Shown: positions 1 through 41,290, numbered from the stretch's first letter. The stretch: DNA of 64,000 bases from Muraenolepis orangiensis (GCA_027704905.1 CM051004.1:6245754-6309753), one strand, 5' to 3'. The notes: generated by a model from the sequence alone, not told the origin. Translations and numbers: made by a program.

Positions 1-775
1 TTATGTTGAGTGGGATATTTTAATGTGTATAGAGGAGATGTATTTATTTCAATGGGGGGGAGCCCCTGTCACCTCTCTTGTAACAGTAGGGACTCCTGGC
101 CCTCCAAGATCAAAAACCCACACGGGGGGGCACTGCTGTTCATGTTTACCCACAATGCCCTGGGTTCCCCAGCTTCAGCCTCCGGTTCAAGACACTGGAT
201 GAAAAAGGAAAGCAAACGCCTGAAATTCCTGTAGTGAACATGAAGGCAACACGTGGTTCATCTCTGGTTCATACCAGTAGGTTAGCCTCTCTGAGCTTCA
301 CCGCCCCCAACACACACACAGTCTCCCTCTGGTCTGGTTTAAACGGCAGAACTGGTTTCATGACTAAATCCATCCCATAGTGTGAGCAGCAGTCTCTTTA
401 TGTGTAGCCCCTGAACCTCTGGCGGGACAAGGTCACACCTGTCCCGCGTTCCCCCGGCTTAGCCCCTTAAAGACCCTTGATCTCCAGATGGTTCTGTTTG
501 ACTTCTGTCTGTAGTTTGAATTCATTTGTAGTTCTCGGTTCTCTCAGTGTTTTCATTTGGCTGGAGGAGTCGTGCCGCTGCTCTGTGGGGATTGTGCCGT
601 GTTGATAGTTCAGAGCGTCATTCCTTCATGAAATATGTGTATCTTGTTTACGTATAATTTATTTAAAGTGTAAATACCGATTTTTATTTTAACGATATTC
701 TAGCACATGCGATGGAAGACTGTGATTTATTGTTCCTTTTATTATACGCTCTGAAATAAAAGTCATTTTAACGGG
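1..775 (+). other. Probable 3' UTR of an upstream + strand gene (vamp4 candidate)
   Basis: No convincing coding exon is visible. A canonical AATAAA lies at 755-760, in an AT-rich stretch, and is followed within about 20 bases by GT-rich sequence (around 776-800), as expected of a cleavage and polyadenylation site. That makes the left end of the window the 3' UTR of a + strand gene that starts outside it. In human, VAMP4 lies next to MYOC in the same orientation, so vamp4 is the best guess, but nothing in this stretch itself identifies the gene. Confidence 0.45.
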
Positions 776-1156
776 CGTCTGGGTGTTCTCTGGTCTGGTT
801 CTGAACTGCTGGTTCCTCCTCCTGCTGCCGCTCGCAGATCATTGAGGAACACAAACCCTGAATGAGGAGATCAAGACCAGACGACATGCACACAGGATGG
901 GGAGGAAGCTCAATGGAGATTTGAGCAAATCCCCATGGCTGTTTTTCTCCGTTTTGGGTGTTTTTCAAGACTGGTTGGCTGCTCTCCCTCTGTTGCTCCG
1001 GAGCTCACAAGGCCGTCTGATCTCCAGGAGGGTTTATGGTGTCTGCGGCTTCACTGGCCTTCGCATAATCCCATGCTGGTGCTTGACTTAAAGGCCCCGG
1101 GCCAGTAGGGACTTATTGTCCTGAACAGACTAGGCCCTCTGGTTCCTCCCCACTGG

Positions 1157-1198
<42 letters not shown>

Positions 1199-2332
1199 AT
1201 CATCAGACAGGTGGACTCAGTGAAGGTGAACTGCAGCCTAATCCTTTAAGAAAGATGATGATGATTTTTATGGAGTAGATCATTAACGTCCCCACTTCCA
1301 CAGCCCTGTGGATGACCATCTTCCAGCTGTGCCCTGTTGACTGGGTTTTGGGATGACAGCTTGATTTTGAAATGAGTGACAGGGGGGTGGGGCAGGGTAG
1401 AAGGGCCTGTAGTTTGACATGCCTTTTCATCCATTCATCTGAATCATGTCAACGTTCCAGTCTTACTATAAATACAGCTTCGGCTCTGATGACATGAGGA
1501 GAGGCAGGCGTCCTTAAGGACTCCCTTGCTGACCTGCTCACAGGCAAGGTAACTGACATAATGAAGTCCTGGACAGAATGTCTTGTTACGTGTAAAATGT
1601 CCCTTTTGAGATCTCACCGACGCTTTGTTTGCCTGCGAGACTCTGAGACACCGGCCCAACAAAAGCAGACAAGTTCAGATATTGTTTTGCATCTGTACAG
1701 ACTGCATCTGTGCAGAAGGGTACAAGGTTGTAATATGCAGTGTTTACCCTTTTAGTGGGTGTTCTCCTATACACACACGTTTGGTGGGTGGGTGTGTTCT
1801 GAGTGATCCTGTGATCCTGATTTCGGAGACACACCCCCGTTGGCCCACGAGGATGTTTTGGTCCTCTGCTGTGCGCTGGGATTGGATGACTTCAGACACA
1901 GTGACGATGAAATGAGTCATATGAAAGAGGACTGGACTCCGGGAGGGATGAGGTTACTGCCAACCCACATGAGTGGACCGAACACACACCCTGTCCAGAG
2001 CCGGCCAGGGACCCTGAGCTTAGGGGGAAGTGGAGTATATTCTACACGGCAACCGGGGCCGTTTATAGTCGTCGGCATGACGATGTGACGGCGGGCAGAT
2101 TAACTCAGGGAGAGAGCCGTCAATACGTCTCCCTGCCAGTGGAGAACACATTCCTCTTTACACATTTCATATTTTCCTGGAGTGATCTCCAGGCTGTGCC
2201 CCTTTGATCCCCCCCTCTCTCTGTTCCTCCTCTCCTGTCCCCCTCTCTTCCATGACATATTGTCATGGCAGAGAACGTGGTCAAGTCATAAACCTGAAAA
2301 TATTTTCTCTTGTCATGACGGAGAGGTCTGGT

Positions 2333-2745
2333 AAACAAGTGAGGACTGGAGGTGTGTCAAGTAAACAAGTGAGGACTGGAGGTGTGTCTCAGCAGGTAAA
2401 CAAGTGAAGACTGGAGGTGTGTCAAGTAAACAAGTGAAGACTAGAGGTGTGTCAAGTAAACAAGTGAAGACTGGAGGTGTGTCAAGTAAACAGGTGAAGA
2501 CTGGAGGTGTGTCAAGTAAACAAGTGAAGACTGGAGGTGTGTCAAGTAAACAAGTGAAGACTGGAGGTGTGTCTCAGCAGGTAAACAAGTGAGGACTGGA
2601 GGTGTGTCTCAACAGGTAAACAAGTGAGGACTGGAGGTGTGTCTCAACAGGTAAACAAGTGAAGACTGGAGGTGTGTCTCAGGTAAACAAGTGAGGACTG
2701 GAGGTGTGTCTCAGCAGGTAAACAAGTGAGGACTGGAGGTGTGAG
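2333..2745. repeat. Minisatellite, unit about 28-35 bp
   Basis: Around a dozen head-to-tail copies built on GTGARGACTGGAGGTGTGTC followed by a variable linker (AAGTAAACAA or TCAGCAGGTAAACAA). Two unit lengths alternate. It is followed almost directly by a (GAG)n tract at 2781-2858. Confidence 0.9.
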
Positions 2746-2780
2746 GCCAGATCTCAGGTCTGCAGGAGCCTGCCAACGAA

Positions 2781-2858
2781 GAGGAGGAGGAGGAGGAGGA
2801 GGAGGAGGAGGAGGAGGAGGAGGAGGAGGAGGAGGAGGAGGAGGAGGAGGAGGAGGAG
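2781..2858. repeat. (GAG)n trinucleotide repeat
   Basis: About 26 uninterrupted GAG/AGG triplets. It can be read as poly-Leu on the - strand, but no exon context supports translation. Confidence 0.95.
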
Positions 2859-3751
2859 TAGTGTGTCATGGAGATATCTAGCGGTGACCCAGGGGGTCAC
2901 TGTAGTCGTATACTGCTGTGTCCCTCTTCTGGGCCCCCCATGCCCCATGCCCCCCCCGCAACACCTTAACCCTTGGCCATCCTCATACGTGAAGGATCTG
3001 GGTCAGGTGATGTTTTGCTGGCAGGGCGGGGAGAGACAGAAGGACTAAGGGACGAGCGGACTGACAGACGGATAGTGCTGATTGACAGATGGATGGATAA
3101 TGGACGAGTGAATGGATAATGGGCGGGTGAATGGAGAGTTTGAACAGAGTGAGGAGTGAAGGTTGTTAACATCTTCGTGTGGGTCAGACTTGGGAGGTTT
3201 CAGGGTGTCAACAGCTGAGTTTCTTTCTCCTGATATGCACACACACACACACACACCTACTCTCACACACTGAACCAAGCACAGGCTCATCTCATCCTCA
3301 TTACAAACTCCTTCTCTGTCCAGATTAGAGATCAGTAATCAACGGATGTCTGAGTACTAATCACCAGCGTTTGAACCCCTTGGTGTTCCTGGCTTGCGTC
3401 ACCTTCCTGACCCCGACCGGGGGGGAAAGGGGACACCGTCTCCTCTCAGAGGTAACCCTATCCCACGCAGGGCCAAGCTTCCCCTGCCCCGGACGGTGCC
3501 AGCACCCCGGGACATCCTGGATAGGAGCACGTTCCCCCAGGAGAAACAGTAAGTAAGTAACAGAAGACCTGAGTCACTCGGTCGTATGTGTGCTGTGTTT
3601 ATTCTGAGATATTTATGAGATGAAACAATTCTAGGAGAGGAGAGGTGAGTTGACCGACGCCAAGCCTTTGAGCAGAATGACTGAACAGCTTATACACAAC
3701 ACAACACAACTGAACAACACATGCTTGTATGGACACTGATGTCGTACTCCA

Positions 3752-3963
<212 letters not shown>

Positions 3964-4134
3964 CTGTTGGATGTGTGGACACACACTGGAATGTTGTTGT
4001 CGCTGAGACAATCCCCAAAAACACACAGCGCCCATTGACTCTCACCTCTCCCTCCCACACTTCCCTCCCTCCTTTCTTTCACTTCCCCTCCTCATTTCAT
4101 CTTACCTCTTCCCGTCTTTACCACCCCCCCCCCA

Positions 4135-4241
<107 letters not shown>

Positions 4242-4289
4242 ACCACCCCCCCCCCTCTCTCTCTCTCTCCCTCCCTCCCTCTCAGATTG

Positions 4290-4618
4290 TATAAATATCT
4301 GTGAGCTTCTGGAAAGGGGCTCAGAGTTACAGACCTGTCCACAGAGCAGAGGAAGAAGACACACCTCCAGGTAACAGCAGGGCAACAATTCACTAAGTGA
4401 AAGGTATCAGCAGCAGTGTGAGGGGAACACCTCCAGTAGAGGGGCAGAACAATACGGGAACGGGCACCAAGCTGAGCTCCACCACCACATCTTGATCGGC
4501 ATCAAGTAAAGGAAGACAGAGAGACGACATCGAAAGGAGATCGAGATATTTTCTCCGATCTTTATCTACCGCACCAGAAGCCCTGTGTGCTGGGGAGAGG
4601 ATCCTCCCCCAGGCCAGA
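4290..4618 (+). promoter_or_regulatory. myoc: myoc core promoter (TATA box) and 5' UTR
   Basis: TATAAATA at 4290-4297 is a textbook TATA box. Transcription would begin near 4320, giving a 5' UTR of about 300 bases before the ATG at 4619. No upstream splice is required. The human MYOC promoter also has a TATA box. The start site is inferred from TATA spacing and not directly seen. Confidence 0.6.
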
Positions 4619-12501
<7,883 letters not shown>

Positions 12502-13028
12502 GAGAGGCTATCGGAAAAGGACAACGGGTTACAATGGGTCAGATTTGCCACATTGCCCCGCATTATAAGTGGTAGTCTCTCGCTCTCACACACACACATC
12601 CCCACAAAGACTCTGAGCTTAAGAGTGTACCCATGTGCTGGTGGTAGCGGTTAGATTGTGATGATCCGTACCCATGCCCACTAGTGTATCATAACACACC
12701 AACACCAGAGTGAGAACCAAAGTTGTTTAGGAGCCGATTGGGTATTTCATCTTTTCTTTTTTTGTTGGTTTTGTTGTGGCATGGCCCACACACATGTTGA
12801 TAGAGGAATTATTTTTGTACAGACTATATGCCAGTCTTTTGATGTTTGGTTGATTTTGTGTCGATGCAGGATGTGTGTGTGGTGTAAGGCCATGTTTAAG
12901 GCCATGTGTGTGGTGTAAGGCCATGTTTAACTGGCCACGGTGTGGCCCCCTCATGTATCGTCCTTTTGCATGCGCCAATGCACTGTAGTCACCACTAGAT
13001 AACGTTCACAATAAAGTTGTTTAATAAA
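12502..13028 (+). other. myoc: myoc 3' UTR with two poly(A) signals
   Basis: AATAAA at 13010-13015 and again at 13023-13028, about 520 bases after the stop. The UTR holds a short duplicated segment (GTGTGGTGTAAGGCCATG, around 12880-12930). Confidence 0.8.
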
Positions 13029-13559
13029 ATAAGACCTTGACAATTTTTTCTTTTTTTAAAGAATCATCTGGATTGTGTGGTAACTGGGATCAGGCAGTCC
13101 TATATTATAATATAACTTCTGATCAATCCTACTGTGTTATAGAGCTTCTGATCAGTCCTGGGTTATAGAGCTTCTGATCAGTCCTGGGTTATAGAGCTTC
13201 TGATCAGTCCTGGGTTATAGCAAGTAGATCCACTGCTCCGGCAACATTAATCAAATATGAAGCGAAAGCAAGTTGATCTAGAGGTCAGCCCTTCTGCCAT
13301 CAGACTTCAAATATGAAACTGAAATCAGATTAGGTTGTTGCTTACATCTGCAACATGGACGTTTTCCTATTAGCACCCTCTAGTGGCTGGAGTTGTAGTT
13401 AGTTGAAGCTATATAATTTCAGTTTAAGTCATCCAAGTTGCGGATAGCTGTAGTAGAAAACTGAGCGCAGGTATAATTGTTCAGTCTCAAAAGAGAACAC
13501 CGCCCCCAGGTGGACACTACCGTAAGCTCACGGTGGACAAAGACGACGACCATCTGTAA
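13029..13559. other. Gap between convergent myoc and prrc2c
   Basis: About 530 bases with no coding signal. Holds three to four copies of a 26-base unit containing GAGCTTCTGATCAGTCCTGG (13130-13222). The prrc2c poly(A) signal lies at its right border. Confidence 0.75.
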
Positions 13560-15028
13560 CATTTTAACAGCATATTATTTTATTAGTTTCTGTAACCAAA
13601 CCAAAGAGAATGTAAATAAGAACGTTGTTTAATACAGCGATGAAACCCCTGTACAAAGGACAATGACAACACAAAAGGAGGAACACAAACTAAACCGTTA
13701 AATCGCCCCCTTCCCCTTGCTCCCTTCCTCACCCCCTGCAGGGCGTCGCTCGGAGGGAGCGGCTCTCCTTGGATGATTAAAGAACAAACATAAATCAAAA
13801 ACGAAACAGAAGTCTGTCTTCGCCAGAGTGTGTTTGAAACTACTGAATCTTCAGGCATCTTTATCTCCCCCTCCACTCCTCCCTCCCTCCCGTCTCCCCT
13901 TCCCCTTCGTCTCGTCATGTGTGACAGACACACGGATGGGTAAGAAAAACAAAACGGAGGAAAGCGCCCTCTCTCGTATATCTCCGGGGGGGGCCTCACC
14001 GTCCATAGCAGCAGATCTGGTGCTTTACAGTCAAATGTGTGTGTGTGTGTGTGTGTGAAAAAACAGCAAAACAGCATGGGTGGCCGTGAGCGGTTGACGT
14101 GGTGCGAGGGTCTGTCCGCAGTATCCAAACAACCGCAGCAGCAACTCCACTCTAAAAACCCTGCTGCCTCTCAGCAACTGTGGTTCTCTTGGGATGTCTT
14201 CCTGTGCTGCCTATCCCCTAGGCTAAATATACAGGAAGGAGCTGCAAGTGGTCCCACAGCACCCCGTACCTTCCAGACACACCTTCAGGCCGGAAGGAGA
14301 CCACTCATTAAAGGCTTTTGCAGGCAGGTGTATCAGCGAGTAAATCAACATCCACTGCTCAACCCGTCACACCAACGTCTCCCGATGACTCTCTCTGCGT
14401 TCAGTGGATGTGGTGGAGAGTGTGGACCGAGATGGAGAGATGGGGGGGGGGGGGGGGTCAGGGGTGGTGTTCACATGTGGTAGTGTTGTGCGGAGCATTT
14501 GCACACATGCACACGACTCAAGATTAGTAATTACGGTGGTTCCTATCTCGGTAGAGAAGATCGGTTTTCCGACTACTACAAAAATTAAACAAAATAAAAC
14601 AAAAAGGAAACCAAAGATCAGATTCATTGTGCCCTGCCCTGTCGGCATCACTTCTAACGGGGACAGAAACATGGCAAGAAAAGAGAAAATCAATCAGCAT
14701 CATCATCAAAGCGCATCTTTTTGTCTGCGTCAGAGTGGGGGCCTCATCTTTCCCCCTCACCTCAAGGCAGGCTTTATGTGGGCTTTAAGGCCCGTTGCAA
14801 ATTTAACCAGACAACCAGAACCCAATACCAGGGCCGCGAGAAGGAAAGGATTATCTAGACACAAAGAAAGGTGTGCGACCGCTCTTCCGGAACCTTCCTC
14901 TCCCCCTGTTCGACCTCCGCCCCTTCCGCCACCTCCGTCGGCTGACGGGGGTGGGGGAAGGGGCGGAGGTCGGAGCGGGCGTCGCCCCGGTGCTTCCCTG
15001 TCCGTCCGCAAGTAAACGCCAAGGGCGT
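13560..15028 (-). other. prrc2c: prrc2c 3' UTR
   Basis: Runs from the stop codon (15029-15031) to an AATAAA on the - strand at 13579-13584. No spliced alternative is needed. Includes a short (GT)n at 14037-14058 and a G run at 14442-14457. Long + strand frames here are antisense artefacts. Confidence 0.75.
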
Positions 15029-34854
<19,826 letters not shown>

Positions 34855-35790
34855 GTCGCTGGAAACTCATTGAGTCTGGTCCTCCGGCCTCACCCCCAGA
34901 ACCAGCCCCCTGGAGATCCGAAGGGAAGAAATTAGTGTTTAAGTTCTGGCCACCCCATTAAACAAAGCTCAGCGGTCAACCGCCTCACAGATGACCCCGG
35001 GGTCACCTCCTAGACAGCAGTGTCCAGCTAGGACACGCAGTAAGGTGGATGAAAGCCAACCGTCAAATTCCAAAAGTTACATTGCAGTTACAACACGTGC
35101 CTTATGGGCCTCTGGCTGAGAAAACCTGAGTGACAAAATGTGTCACATGGCTGGGCTTGAGTCATGTGACAGTGAGGCCGAGCCAAAAAAACCGGGAGGG
35201 GGGAACACTTGGTCACAAAGGCTTCCCTCTACACGCGTGTGGCACGCTGTGTTGCCATGACTACACCATCCAAGCCTCGCCAGTCAAACCAACGGTCAGA
35301 GACGGTGAGGAGGTGAGCCCACCAGTGGCACAGAAAACAAAACAAATCAAAAAAGGAGAATAAGAGCAAAACGACGAGGAAAGGAGCCAGAGACTTGGGC
35401 TTAAGACGGGCACCGATGTGCGGTGAAGAGGAAACGGAGAGACCGGTGGCGGCCGTCTCTCCATCAAGCCACCCGGGGGCCATGTTTAATTGATGTGTTC
35501 TGTGTGCATTCTGGAGGAACGGTACTCCGTGTAACCTGGCCTCTGACGAGGAAACATCCACTTGGGCCTCTCACTGGCTACAGGTTGTGTACTTTCAGTT
35601 AACAGAGTAGTGTCTCATCAGGAAGTACCTTCTTAACCCTTTATTTTAAACATTCATTGCATTAACCTGCATTTAACAGTTTGAAGTCAGTTTAAAAAAA
35701 CTAGGCAGAACTTCCAGTCGCTCTATGCTTGGTGAATTCAACAGCAATAAGAGGATGCCAAAAAAAAACATATGGCATCATACATCCATA

Positions 35791-36015
35791 TCAGTCTGTT
35801 GGGATTTGGCTTGGGAACAGGAAGGTCGTCTGTTCAAGTCCCCAAAACACCTGGGCACTGCCGCGGTGCCCTTGAGCAAGGCTTTAGACCCCTACACTGC
35901 TCCCCGAGTGCTGTATATAAAAAAGCTGCTCTATGCTCCCAATACTAGGATGGGTTAAATGCAAAGAAACCAAAATTTGACTGCGTGTACATGTGACCAA
36001 TAAAGACGATTAAAT
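35791..36015 (+). mobile_element. tRNA-derived SINE, copy 2
   Basis: Same family as 22085-22310: box B GGTCGTCTGTTCAAGTCC, GGTGCCCTTGAGCAAGGC, CCCCTACACTGCTCCCC and GGATGGGTTAAATGCAAAGA, ending CCAATAAAGACGATT. It is antisense to prrc2c. Confidence 0.85.
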
Positions 36016-36534
36016 CCTCCAGATTTAGAAATCCTAACTTTTTCTAACCCGTTTAAATGTCCTGCTCTCCTGAAGTCTCATGAACAGCCATCCCTGACAC
36101 TTGATTAAGCATGTCTGTGTCTCCTAAATCTCACCTGTCCAGGTGTATGAATGGACAACTCTGTCCCTCATTTGAAGAGTGGCGGCTAAATACTATGTTT
36201 AACTCCTGATGCTAAAGAATGTTCCATTTCACTAGATTATTTATTATGAATAGTATAAAATGATATTGAAATAAAGCCAAGACCTTTTTATTAACCATAT
36301 ATATTGATCTTCAGCCACCACAAGCAAGGCCTGTGAATTAAAGCATCAGATTGCATGTCTTGGAAGGAAGTGACATCCCAGGGAGGCAGGAAGATAAGCA
36401 CTTGAGTTCAAAGGTCACAGGACCACCAGCGACCTAAAACCCTGTCCAAAACCCTCCCCAATTAAACCTGCACCACAACTGTTCCCATGTACTGGTAAAT
36501 ACATGGCCATCAATAGTCTCAAATGGGAAATATG

Positions 36535-36669
36535 GGTGTATAGCTCAGTCTGTTAGGACTTGGCTTGGGAACAGTAAGGTCACCAGTTCAAATCCCGAAA
36601 ACACAAGGGCACTGCCAAAGGTGCCCTTGAGCAAGGCACCAGACCCCTACACTGCTCCCCTGTATATAC

Positions 36670-36721
<52 letters not shown>

Positions 36722-36735
36722 GATAAAGAGGATTC
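36535..36735 (+). mobile_element. tRNA-derived SINE, copy 3
   Basis: Box A GTATAGCTCAGTCTGTTAGG, box B GGTCACCAGTTCAAATCC, GGTGCCCTTGAGCAAGGC. The tail is replaced by a (GT)n of about 44 bases before GATAAAGAGGATT. Confidence 0.85.
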
Positions 36736-37494
36736 AATCCTCCAGATTTAGATTATGTATAACCCTGGTAATCCACAAGCACTAACATGGTTCAGAACTT
36801 TAGACGGCCAATCTAGAAAGAGGGCTTCCTCAATCAAGGACCTTCCCAGATTCCGGTCTGAGTCTCAATGCAGAAACAAAGCAAGGTGGAAAGGGGGATG
36901 AATGGCAGCCACTCTGCACCGTGGAGGCTCTGGATCCTTCCGGGAGCCATCAATACCGTTTGGCTGGACTCCCACGGGAGAGAGAGAACACCAATTTCAT
37001 TATCCGTCCGGCACAGATGCAAATGTGGGCGGCGTCGAATCTGTTCAATTCATTCGGTCCTTTTAACGCTTAGCTTTTAACCCATTGCGGCCGATATGCG
37101 AGACACGGAAGCCAATAGTTAATTGAACCACATTTAACTAAAACCAAGTGAGTCACGACACACGTGTTGGCAGGGGCAGAGTGTGTGTGAAACCACACAC
37201 TTCCTCAAAGGGTCCCTGGTCTGGAGATGATGAAGATGACTCCTTTAAGTCTTCCCTGACTCATGGAGCCACCACATGCACCGCTCTGCATTCAGTACTT
37301 TAATCTCCCACGATTCTTCATTATAATAAAATAAATCAACTTCAATGAACGTCAACAGCAGGACCACTAGCACGACCACCGGGTACCGGATTACGTGGGG
37401 CCGTGTGGTCGGTATAGTGCAGCCCGGGTTTAGAGCGAGTTGTGAGGCTCTGGTCTGGTCTCCGTGGGGTCCTGGTCCCGGAAGGGCTCTCCGG

Positions 37495-37610
37495 GACCAG
37501 GACCACACACGGAGGGAGACCAGGACCACACACGGAGGGAGACCAGGACCACACACGGAGGGAGACCAGGATCACACACGGAGGGAGACCAAGATCACAC
37601 ACAGAGACAA
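37495..37610. repeat. 23-bp tandem repeat near the prrc2c promoter
   Basis: About five copies of ACCAGGACCACACACGGAGG plus GAG, with drift to GATCACACACAG at the end. It lies just inside the first prrc2c intron. Confidence 0.9.
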
Positions 37611-37668
37611 GACCAGACAGGGTTCGCTCACGAAACCGAAACAGCGGCCTCACCGCCCCGACTCTCAC

Positions 37669-38420
37669 CTGACTTGGCCCCGCCACCGAGTGGTGTCGTA
37701 CCGGCTAAAATATCATCACCGGTAGCCGTAGTCAGCACACGTTTTTGATTAATAATAGGCGTGCGAGAGAACCGGGCCAGAAGCGGTGCAACCGTGCTAG
37801 CCGCGTCGTCTGGTCCACCTCGCCACCACCACCATCGAGTCTCCGACCACCGCACGCTACACGGCGGCTAACGAGACAAGAACCGACCGCCACCACCACC
37901 GGCGGTCTGGACCTACACCATGACGGACCACAAAAACCAACGCACCTTGCTACGCCGGTCCCTTCTTCTTCTTCTTTGTCTGGTCTCCCGTAACGACCCA
38001 GGGGAAGGGAGGAGGTGATGTGTGTGTGTGTGTGGGGGGGGGGGGGTTCTCGGGTGGCGGGCAGCGGGGGTTGTCCGGCCGGCCGGGTCACAGAAAGCTG
38101 CTAGCCGGCTAAAGAGCTAGCTAGCTCGTCTCGTCTCGGTCGGTGACCACCAGACGCTCCAACACTTTTTGCGCGGGTCGACGTTGGAGCTGAGCGCCTC
38201 GTCGTGTGGGGCTGCACTCCGTCCCCGGGGTCGGAGGTCCTTTTTCGGGTGGGTACGCGGGGCTGTCTGTGGTAACGGCCCGTGGTTCGACGTCGTCGTC
38301 GTCCCGTTATCTCGCGCTGAAACGGTTTCTCTTCTCTTCTTCTTCTTCTTCTTCTGGGTGTAAGTGAGGCCCGCTCGCGCCGCGGCCTGTAGCACACACT
38401 GGATGGAAGATGGCAGTCTC
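37669..38420 (-). promoter_or_regulatory. prrc2c: prrc2c GC/CpG-rich promoter and probable non-coding first exon
   Basis: A GC-rich stretch with frequent CG dinucleotides, unlike the AT-rich DNA on its right, sits where the transcript should begin. A consensus donor at its left edge (37667-37668) makes 37669 the likely end of exon 1. No TATA box is visible, as expected of a housekeeping promoter. The transcription start is not resolved. Confidence 0.5.
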
Positions 38421-38789
38421 TGCGTGCGGGGGGTTGCCAGATTAGGAGGCGTTCACACACACCCCACCACCCTTTCATTTCATTCCTTTCATGTACACCA
38501 AAAAACGCTTTTTTGTTGTGTGTGCTTGGGATATCTTTATTTTGGGAGAAATTTGGTAAAAAATTGCAAAAGCGTTATTCCATTGTTGTGCTAATTAAAT
38601 TAATGTTTTATTTGGATGACCATTGTGTTTATGGGACACAGGCTGCGACATTATATTACTTTGACATGTTAAATAAAATCATTGTTGGTTGACGAAATGT
38701 TTGACACATCAGTAAACAGAAAATAGTATGTTTTATATGGCCATTTTTTATGACCGGTTTATTTAGTTTCAAAATATTAAATTGCAATT

Positions 38790-38870
38790 GAGTGCCATGA
38801 GGATTGCTTCACAATTTCGTTGTACTTGTGCAATGACAATAAAGGAATTCAGACTCTGATTCTGAATTAT
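38790..38870 (+). mobile_element. LINE-type 3' tail
   Basis: Contains TTCGTTGTACTTGTGCAATG followed by ACAATAAAGGAATTC and a CTGATTCTGA-like end, typical of truncated non-LTR retrotransposon 3' ends in fish. Only the tail survives. Confidence 0.55.
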
Positions 38871-39364
38871 TCTTGATATACTCATACACAATACACTTTT
38901 GAGCATACGATGTGTTGATTGATGTGTGTGTGTGTGTGTGTGTGATGTTGAGATACAATTAAAAAAATACAATACACCAATCATTGGTGATTGGTGTATT
39001 TATGGTGTCCTCATTGGTTATAAACCTAGTAATATTTAATAAACTGAAAATACTTGTTTTCAGTAACGTGGCAACCCGAGTGCAGCGTGGCCCCTTCGTG
39101 TTCCGGGGTCCTGAGTCCTGCTGTCCGGCGACTCGTTTGATGTGATGGACGGTTCTGTGGCTCCACTTAAAACCACTCAAATGATGAGCTTATATCGTTC
39201 TGTTCTTGTTCTTCTCAGTTTATGTGTAAAGTGCTCCTCATGTTGGCGTAGTTGTGTCAAAGTGTTACCTATAGGTAACACTACCACGATGTAATAATAA
39301 TGTCATGTTAAATACTAGAAAGAACAATATACAGTATAATAATATACCTATATACAGGGATTGA

Positions 39365-39560
39365 GAAAACCATTTACATTATATATGTGTATGTATATGT
39401 ATATAGATATCTATATCTATATCTATATAGATATCTATCTATATATATATGTATATATATATCTATCTATCTATATCTATAGATATATATATCTATATAT
39501 AGATATATATACAGTATATATATAGATATATATCTATAGATATATAGATATATATCCACA
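39365..39560. repeat. TATATC palindromic AT-rich repeat
   Basis: About 200 bases of ATATAGATATCTATATC-type sequence, self-complementary throughout, so cruciform or slipped structures are possible. Confidence 0.92.
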
Positions 39561-39744
39561 TTGATCCCACATCTGTCTCTGAGTCTCGGAGACTATACAT
39601 GAAGCAAAGAGGAAAACCTCATACCTCTTCATCAAGGTTATTTCACTTTGACTTAGAGAACAATACTGATATGATATATCTAATATGTTTGTTATGAGAA
39701 GATTGATTTATTGACATATATCAAAAGGACAATGTTTACATTTT

Positions 39745-39945
39745 GATTGTATAATCACGACAATATTGTAACAACTTTATTGTTATTTTTATTGTGTACA
39801 GTGTTGTATAGTATTACAAGTGTAGTACAAAGTATAGAACATAGTATAGTGCTAAATTGTAGGTAATTCATACTGTGGGAGGGAAGGGGGAGTAAGCATT
39901 CCATTGTACTTGTTGCATACAGGAAATTAAAATCTTGAATCAAAC
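39745..39945 (+). mobile_element. LINE-type 3' end, truncated
   Basis: Shares GGGAGTAAGCATTCCATTGT and ACTTGTTGCA..AAATTAAAATCTTGAATC with the end of the element at 62180-62785. Only the last 200 bases remain. Confidence 0.7.
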
Positions 39946-40916
39946 AAATCAAAGTTTTTCTGTTGGAAAATCACGTTTAAACATTAAGCCACTCCGAGTC
40001 AACACAATAGACTTTGGGCCGTCTTGTCATGTGTCACAGGCCAGAGTTGGTCCTTCCGCTGGCACATTATGGTACGAGTATGTCGCTGACAACCACTTTT
40101 ATGGGACCTTACTTCAGTCCAGTGACACTGGCCGGGTTATATTGCTCTTTTCCCAGAGGTCCAGAGCCCCTGTAAGGCCTTCCCTCCACAGAAGACAGAT
40201 GTCTGGGCTCTGAGATGTGTGGACGCTGAACTGGTTTTTAAGATGCTCTCTCTATCTAAATGTTTCCAAAACGGAACTCTTAATAATTCAGCTGTTCATA
40301 TAGCCTAGAAGTACTTAACCTTCCCCATCTCTGGGACAGGATTCATGTCCTTAAGGAACCTACATCACACTCCCTCTCTCTGGTCTATTTGACAAAAACT
40401 TGGCCCCTGATTAATAATCTAAAGCTTGCCCTCCAAAGATGGAGTGTGACAGTAACATTTAACCCTTGCAGGGGAAATGACTTGTGTGAAAAGGAACACA
40501 CCGCCCACACGATCTGCTTTGTCTGTCCTTAGTGGTAACCATTTATTTTCTTCCAGTTAAATCTGATCCCATGTTTCTACAAGTCCGGCCCATTCCAACT
40601 ACATGAGCATGAGGTTGAATGGGACATTTCGGATGAAATGTGGGATATAGCCTTATATCGGGTGAATCAAATGTATTCTTGTGCTCACCTTGGCCTAACC
40701 GTACAGTTTTATACCGTGTAAGATTATACACTGAACTCACTACTATGCAATGGGCAAAAAGCATCCCTACAAAGCCGCGACAATAGAAAGCTGCCGCACG
40801 GAGGCGACAAAGCCCACGTGGAAACCTACCGAACAACACAACGAAAAAACACTCTGAAGTAATGAACTGAACGAACAAACACACATAGCTACTACAGAGC
40901 AAGTCGACTTATCAGA

Positions 40917-41040
<124 letters not shown>

Positions 41041-41194
41041 AAATATTTTTGTAAAAATATTTTTTTTATAAAATAATTATTTTTGTAAAAAATAATTTTG
41101 TAAAAATATGTTTTGGTCAAAAAACAACCATGTACATATCATTTAAGTCACTTTGCTGCTCTTTTTTTGTTTATTTTATTGTACATATTATTTT

Positions 41195-41290
41195 TATGGT
41201 GTTGTTTTGAGATTTATTCTGCGGGAGGGAATGGGGAGTAAGCATTCCTATGTACTATGTTACAAATGGCCAATAAAAATCTTGTATCTT
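41195..41290 (+). mobile_element. LINE-type 3' tail
   Basis: Carries GGGAATGGGGAGTAAGCATT and CCAATAAAAATCTTGTATC with a short tandem TTGTATC end, like the copies at 39745 and 62180. Confidence 0.65.

Larger units (their letters stand above)
34910..37668 (-). other. prrc2c: prrc2c first intron
   Basis: Between the coding start exon and a probable non-coding first exon. It carries SINE copies at 35791-36015 and 36535-36735, the latter with an embedded (GT)n. A strong donor (CAG then GTGAGA on the - strand) at 37667-37668 would start this intron. No coding exon is seen. Confidence 0.5.

Noticed and set aside
14404..15015. 203-codon + strand open frame
   Set aside because: It is antisense to the prrc2c 3' UTR and uses low-complexity sequence, with no recognisable domain or promoter.
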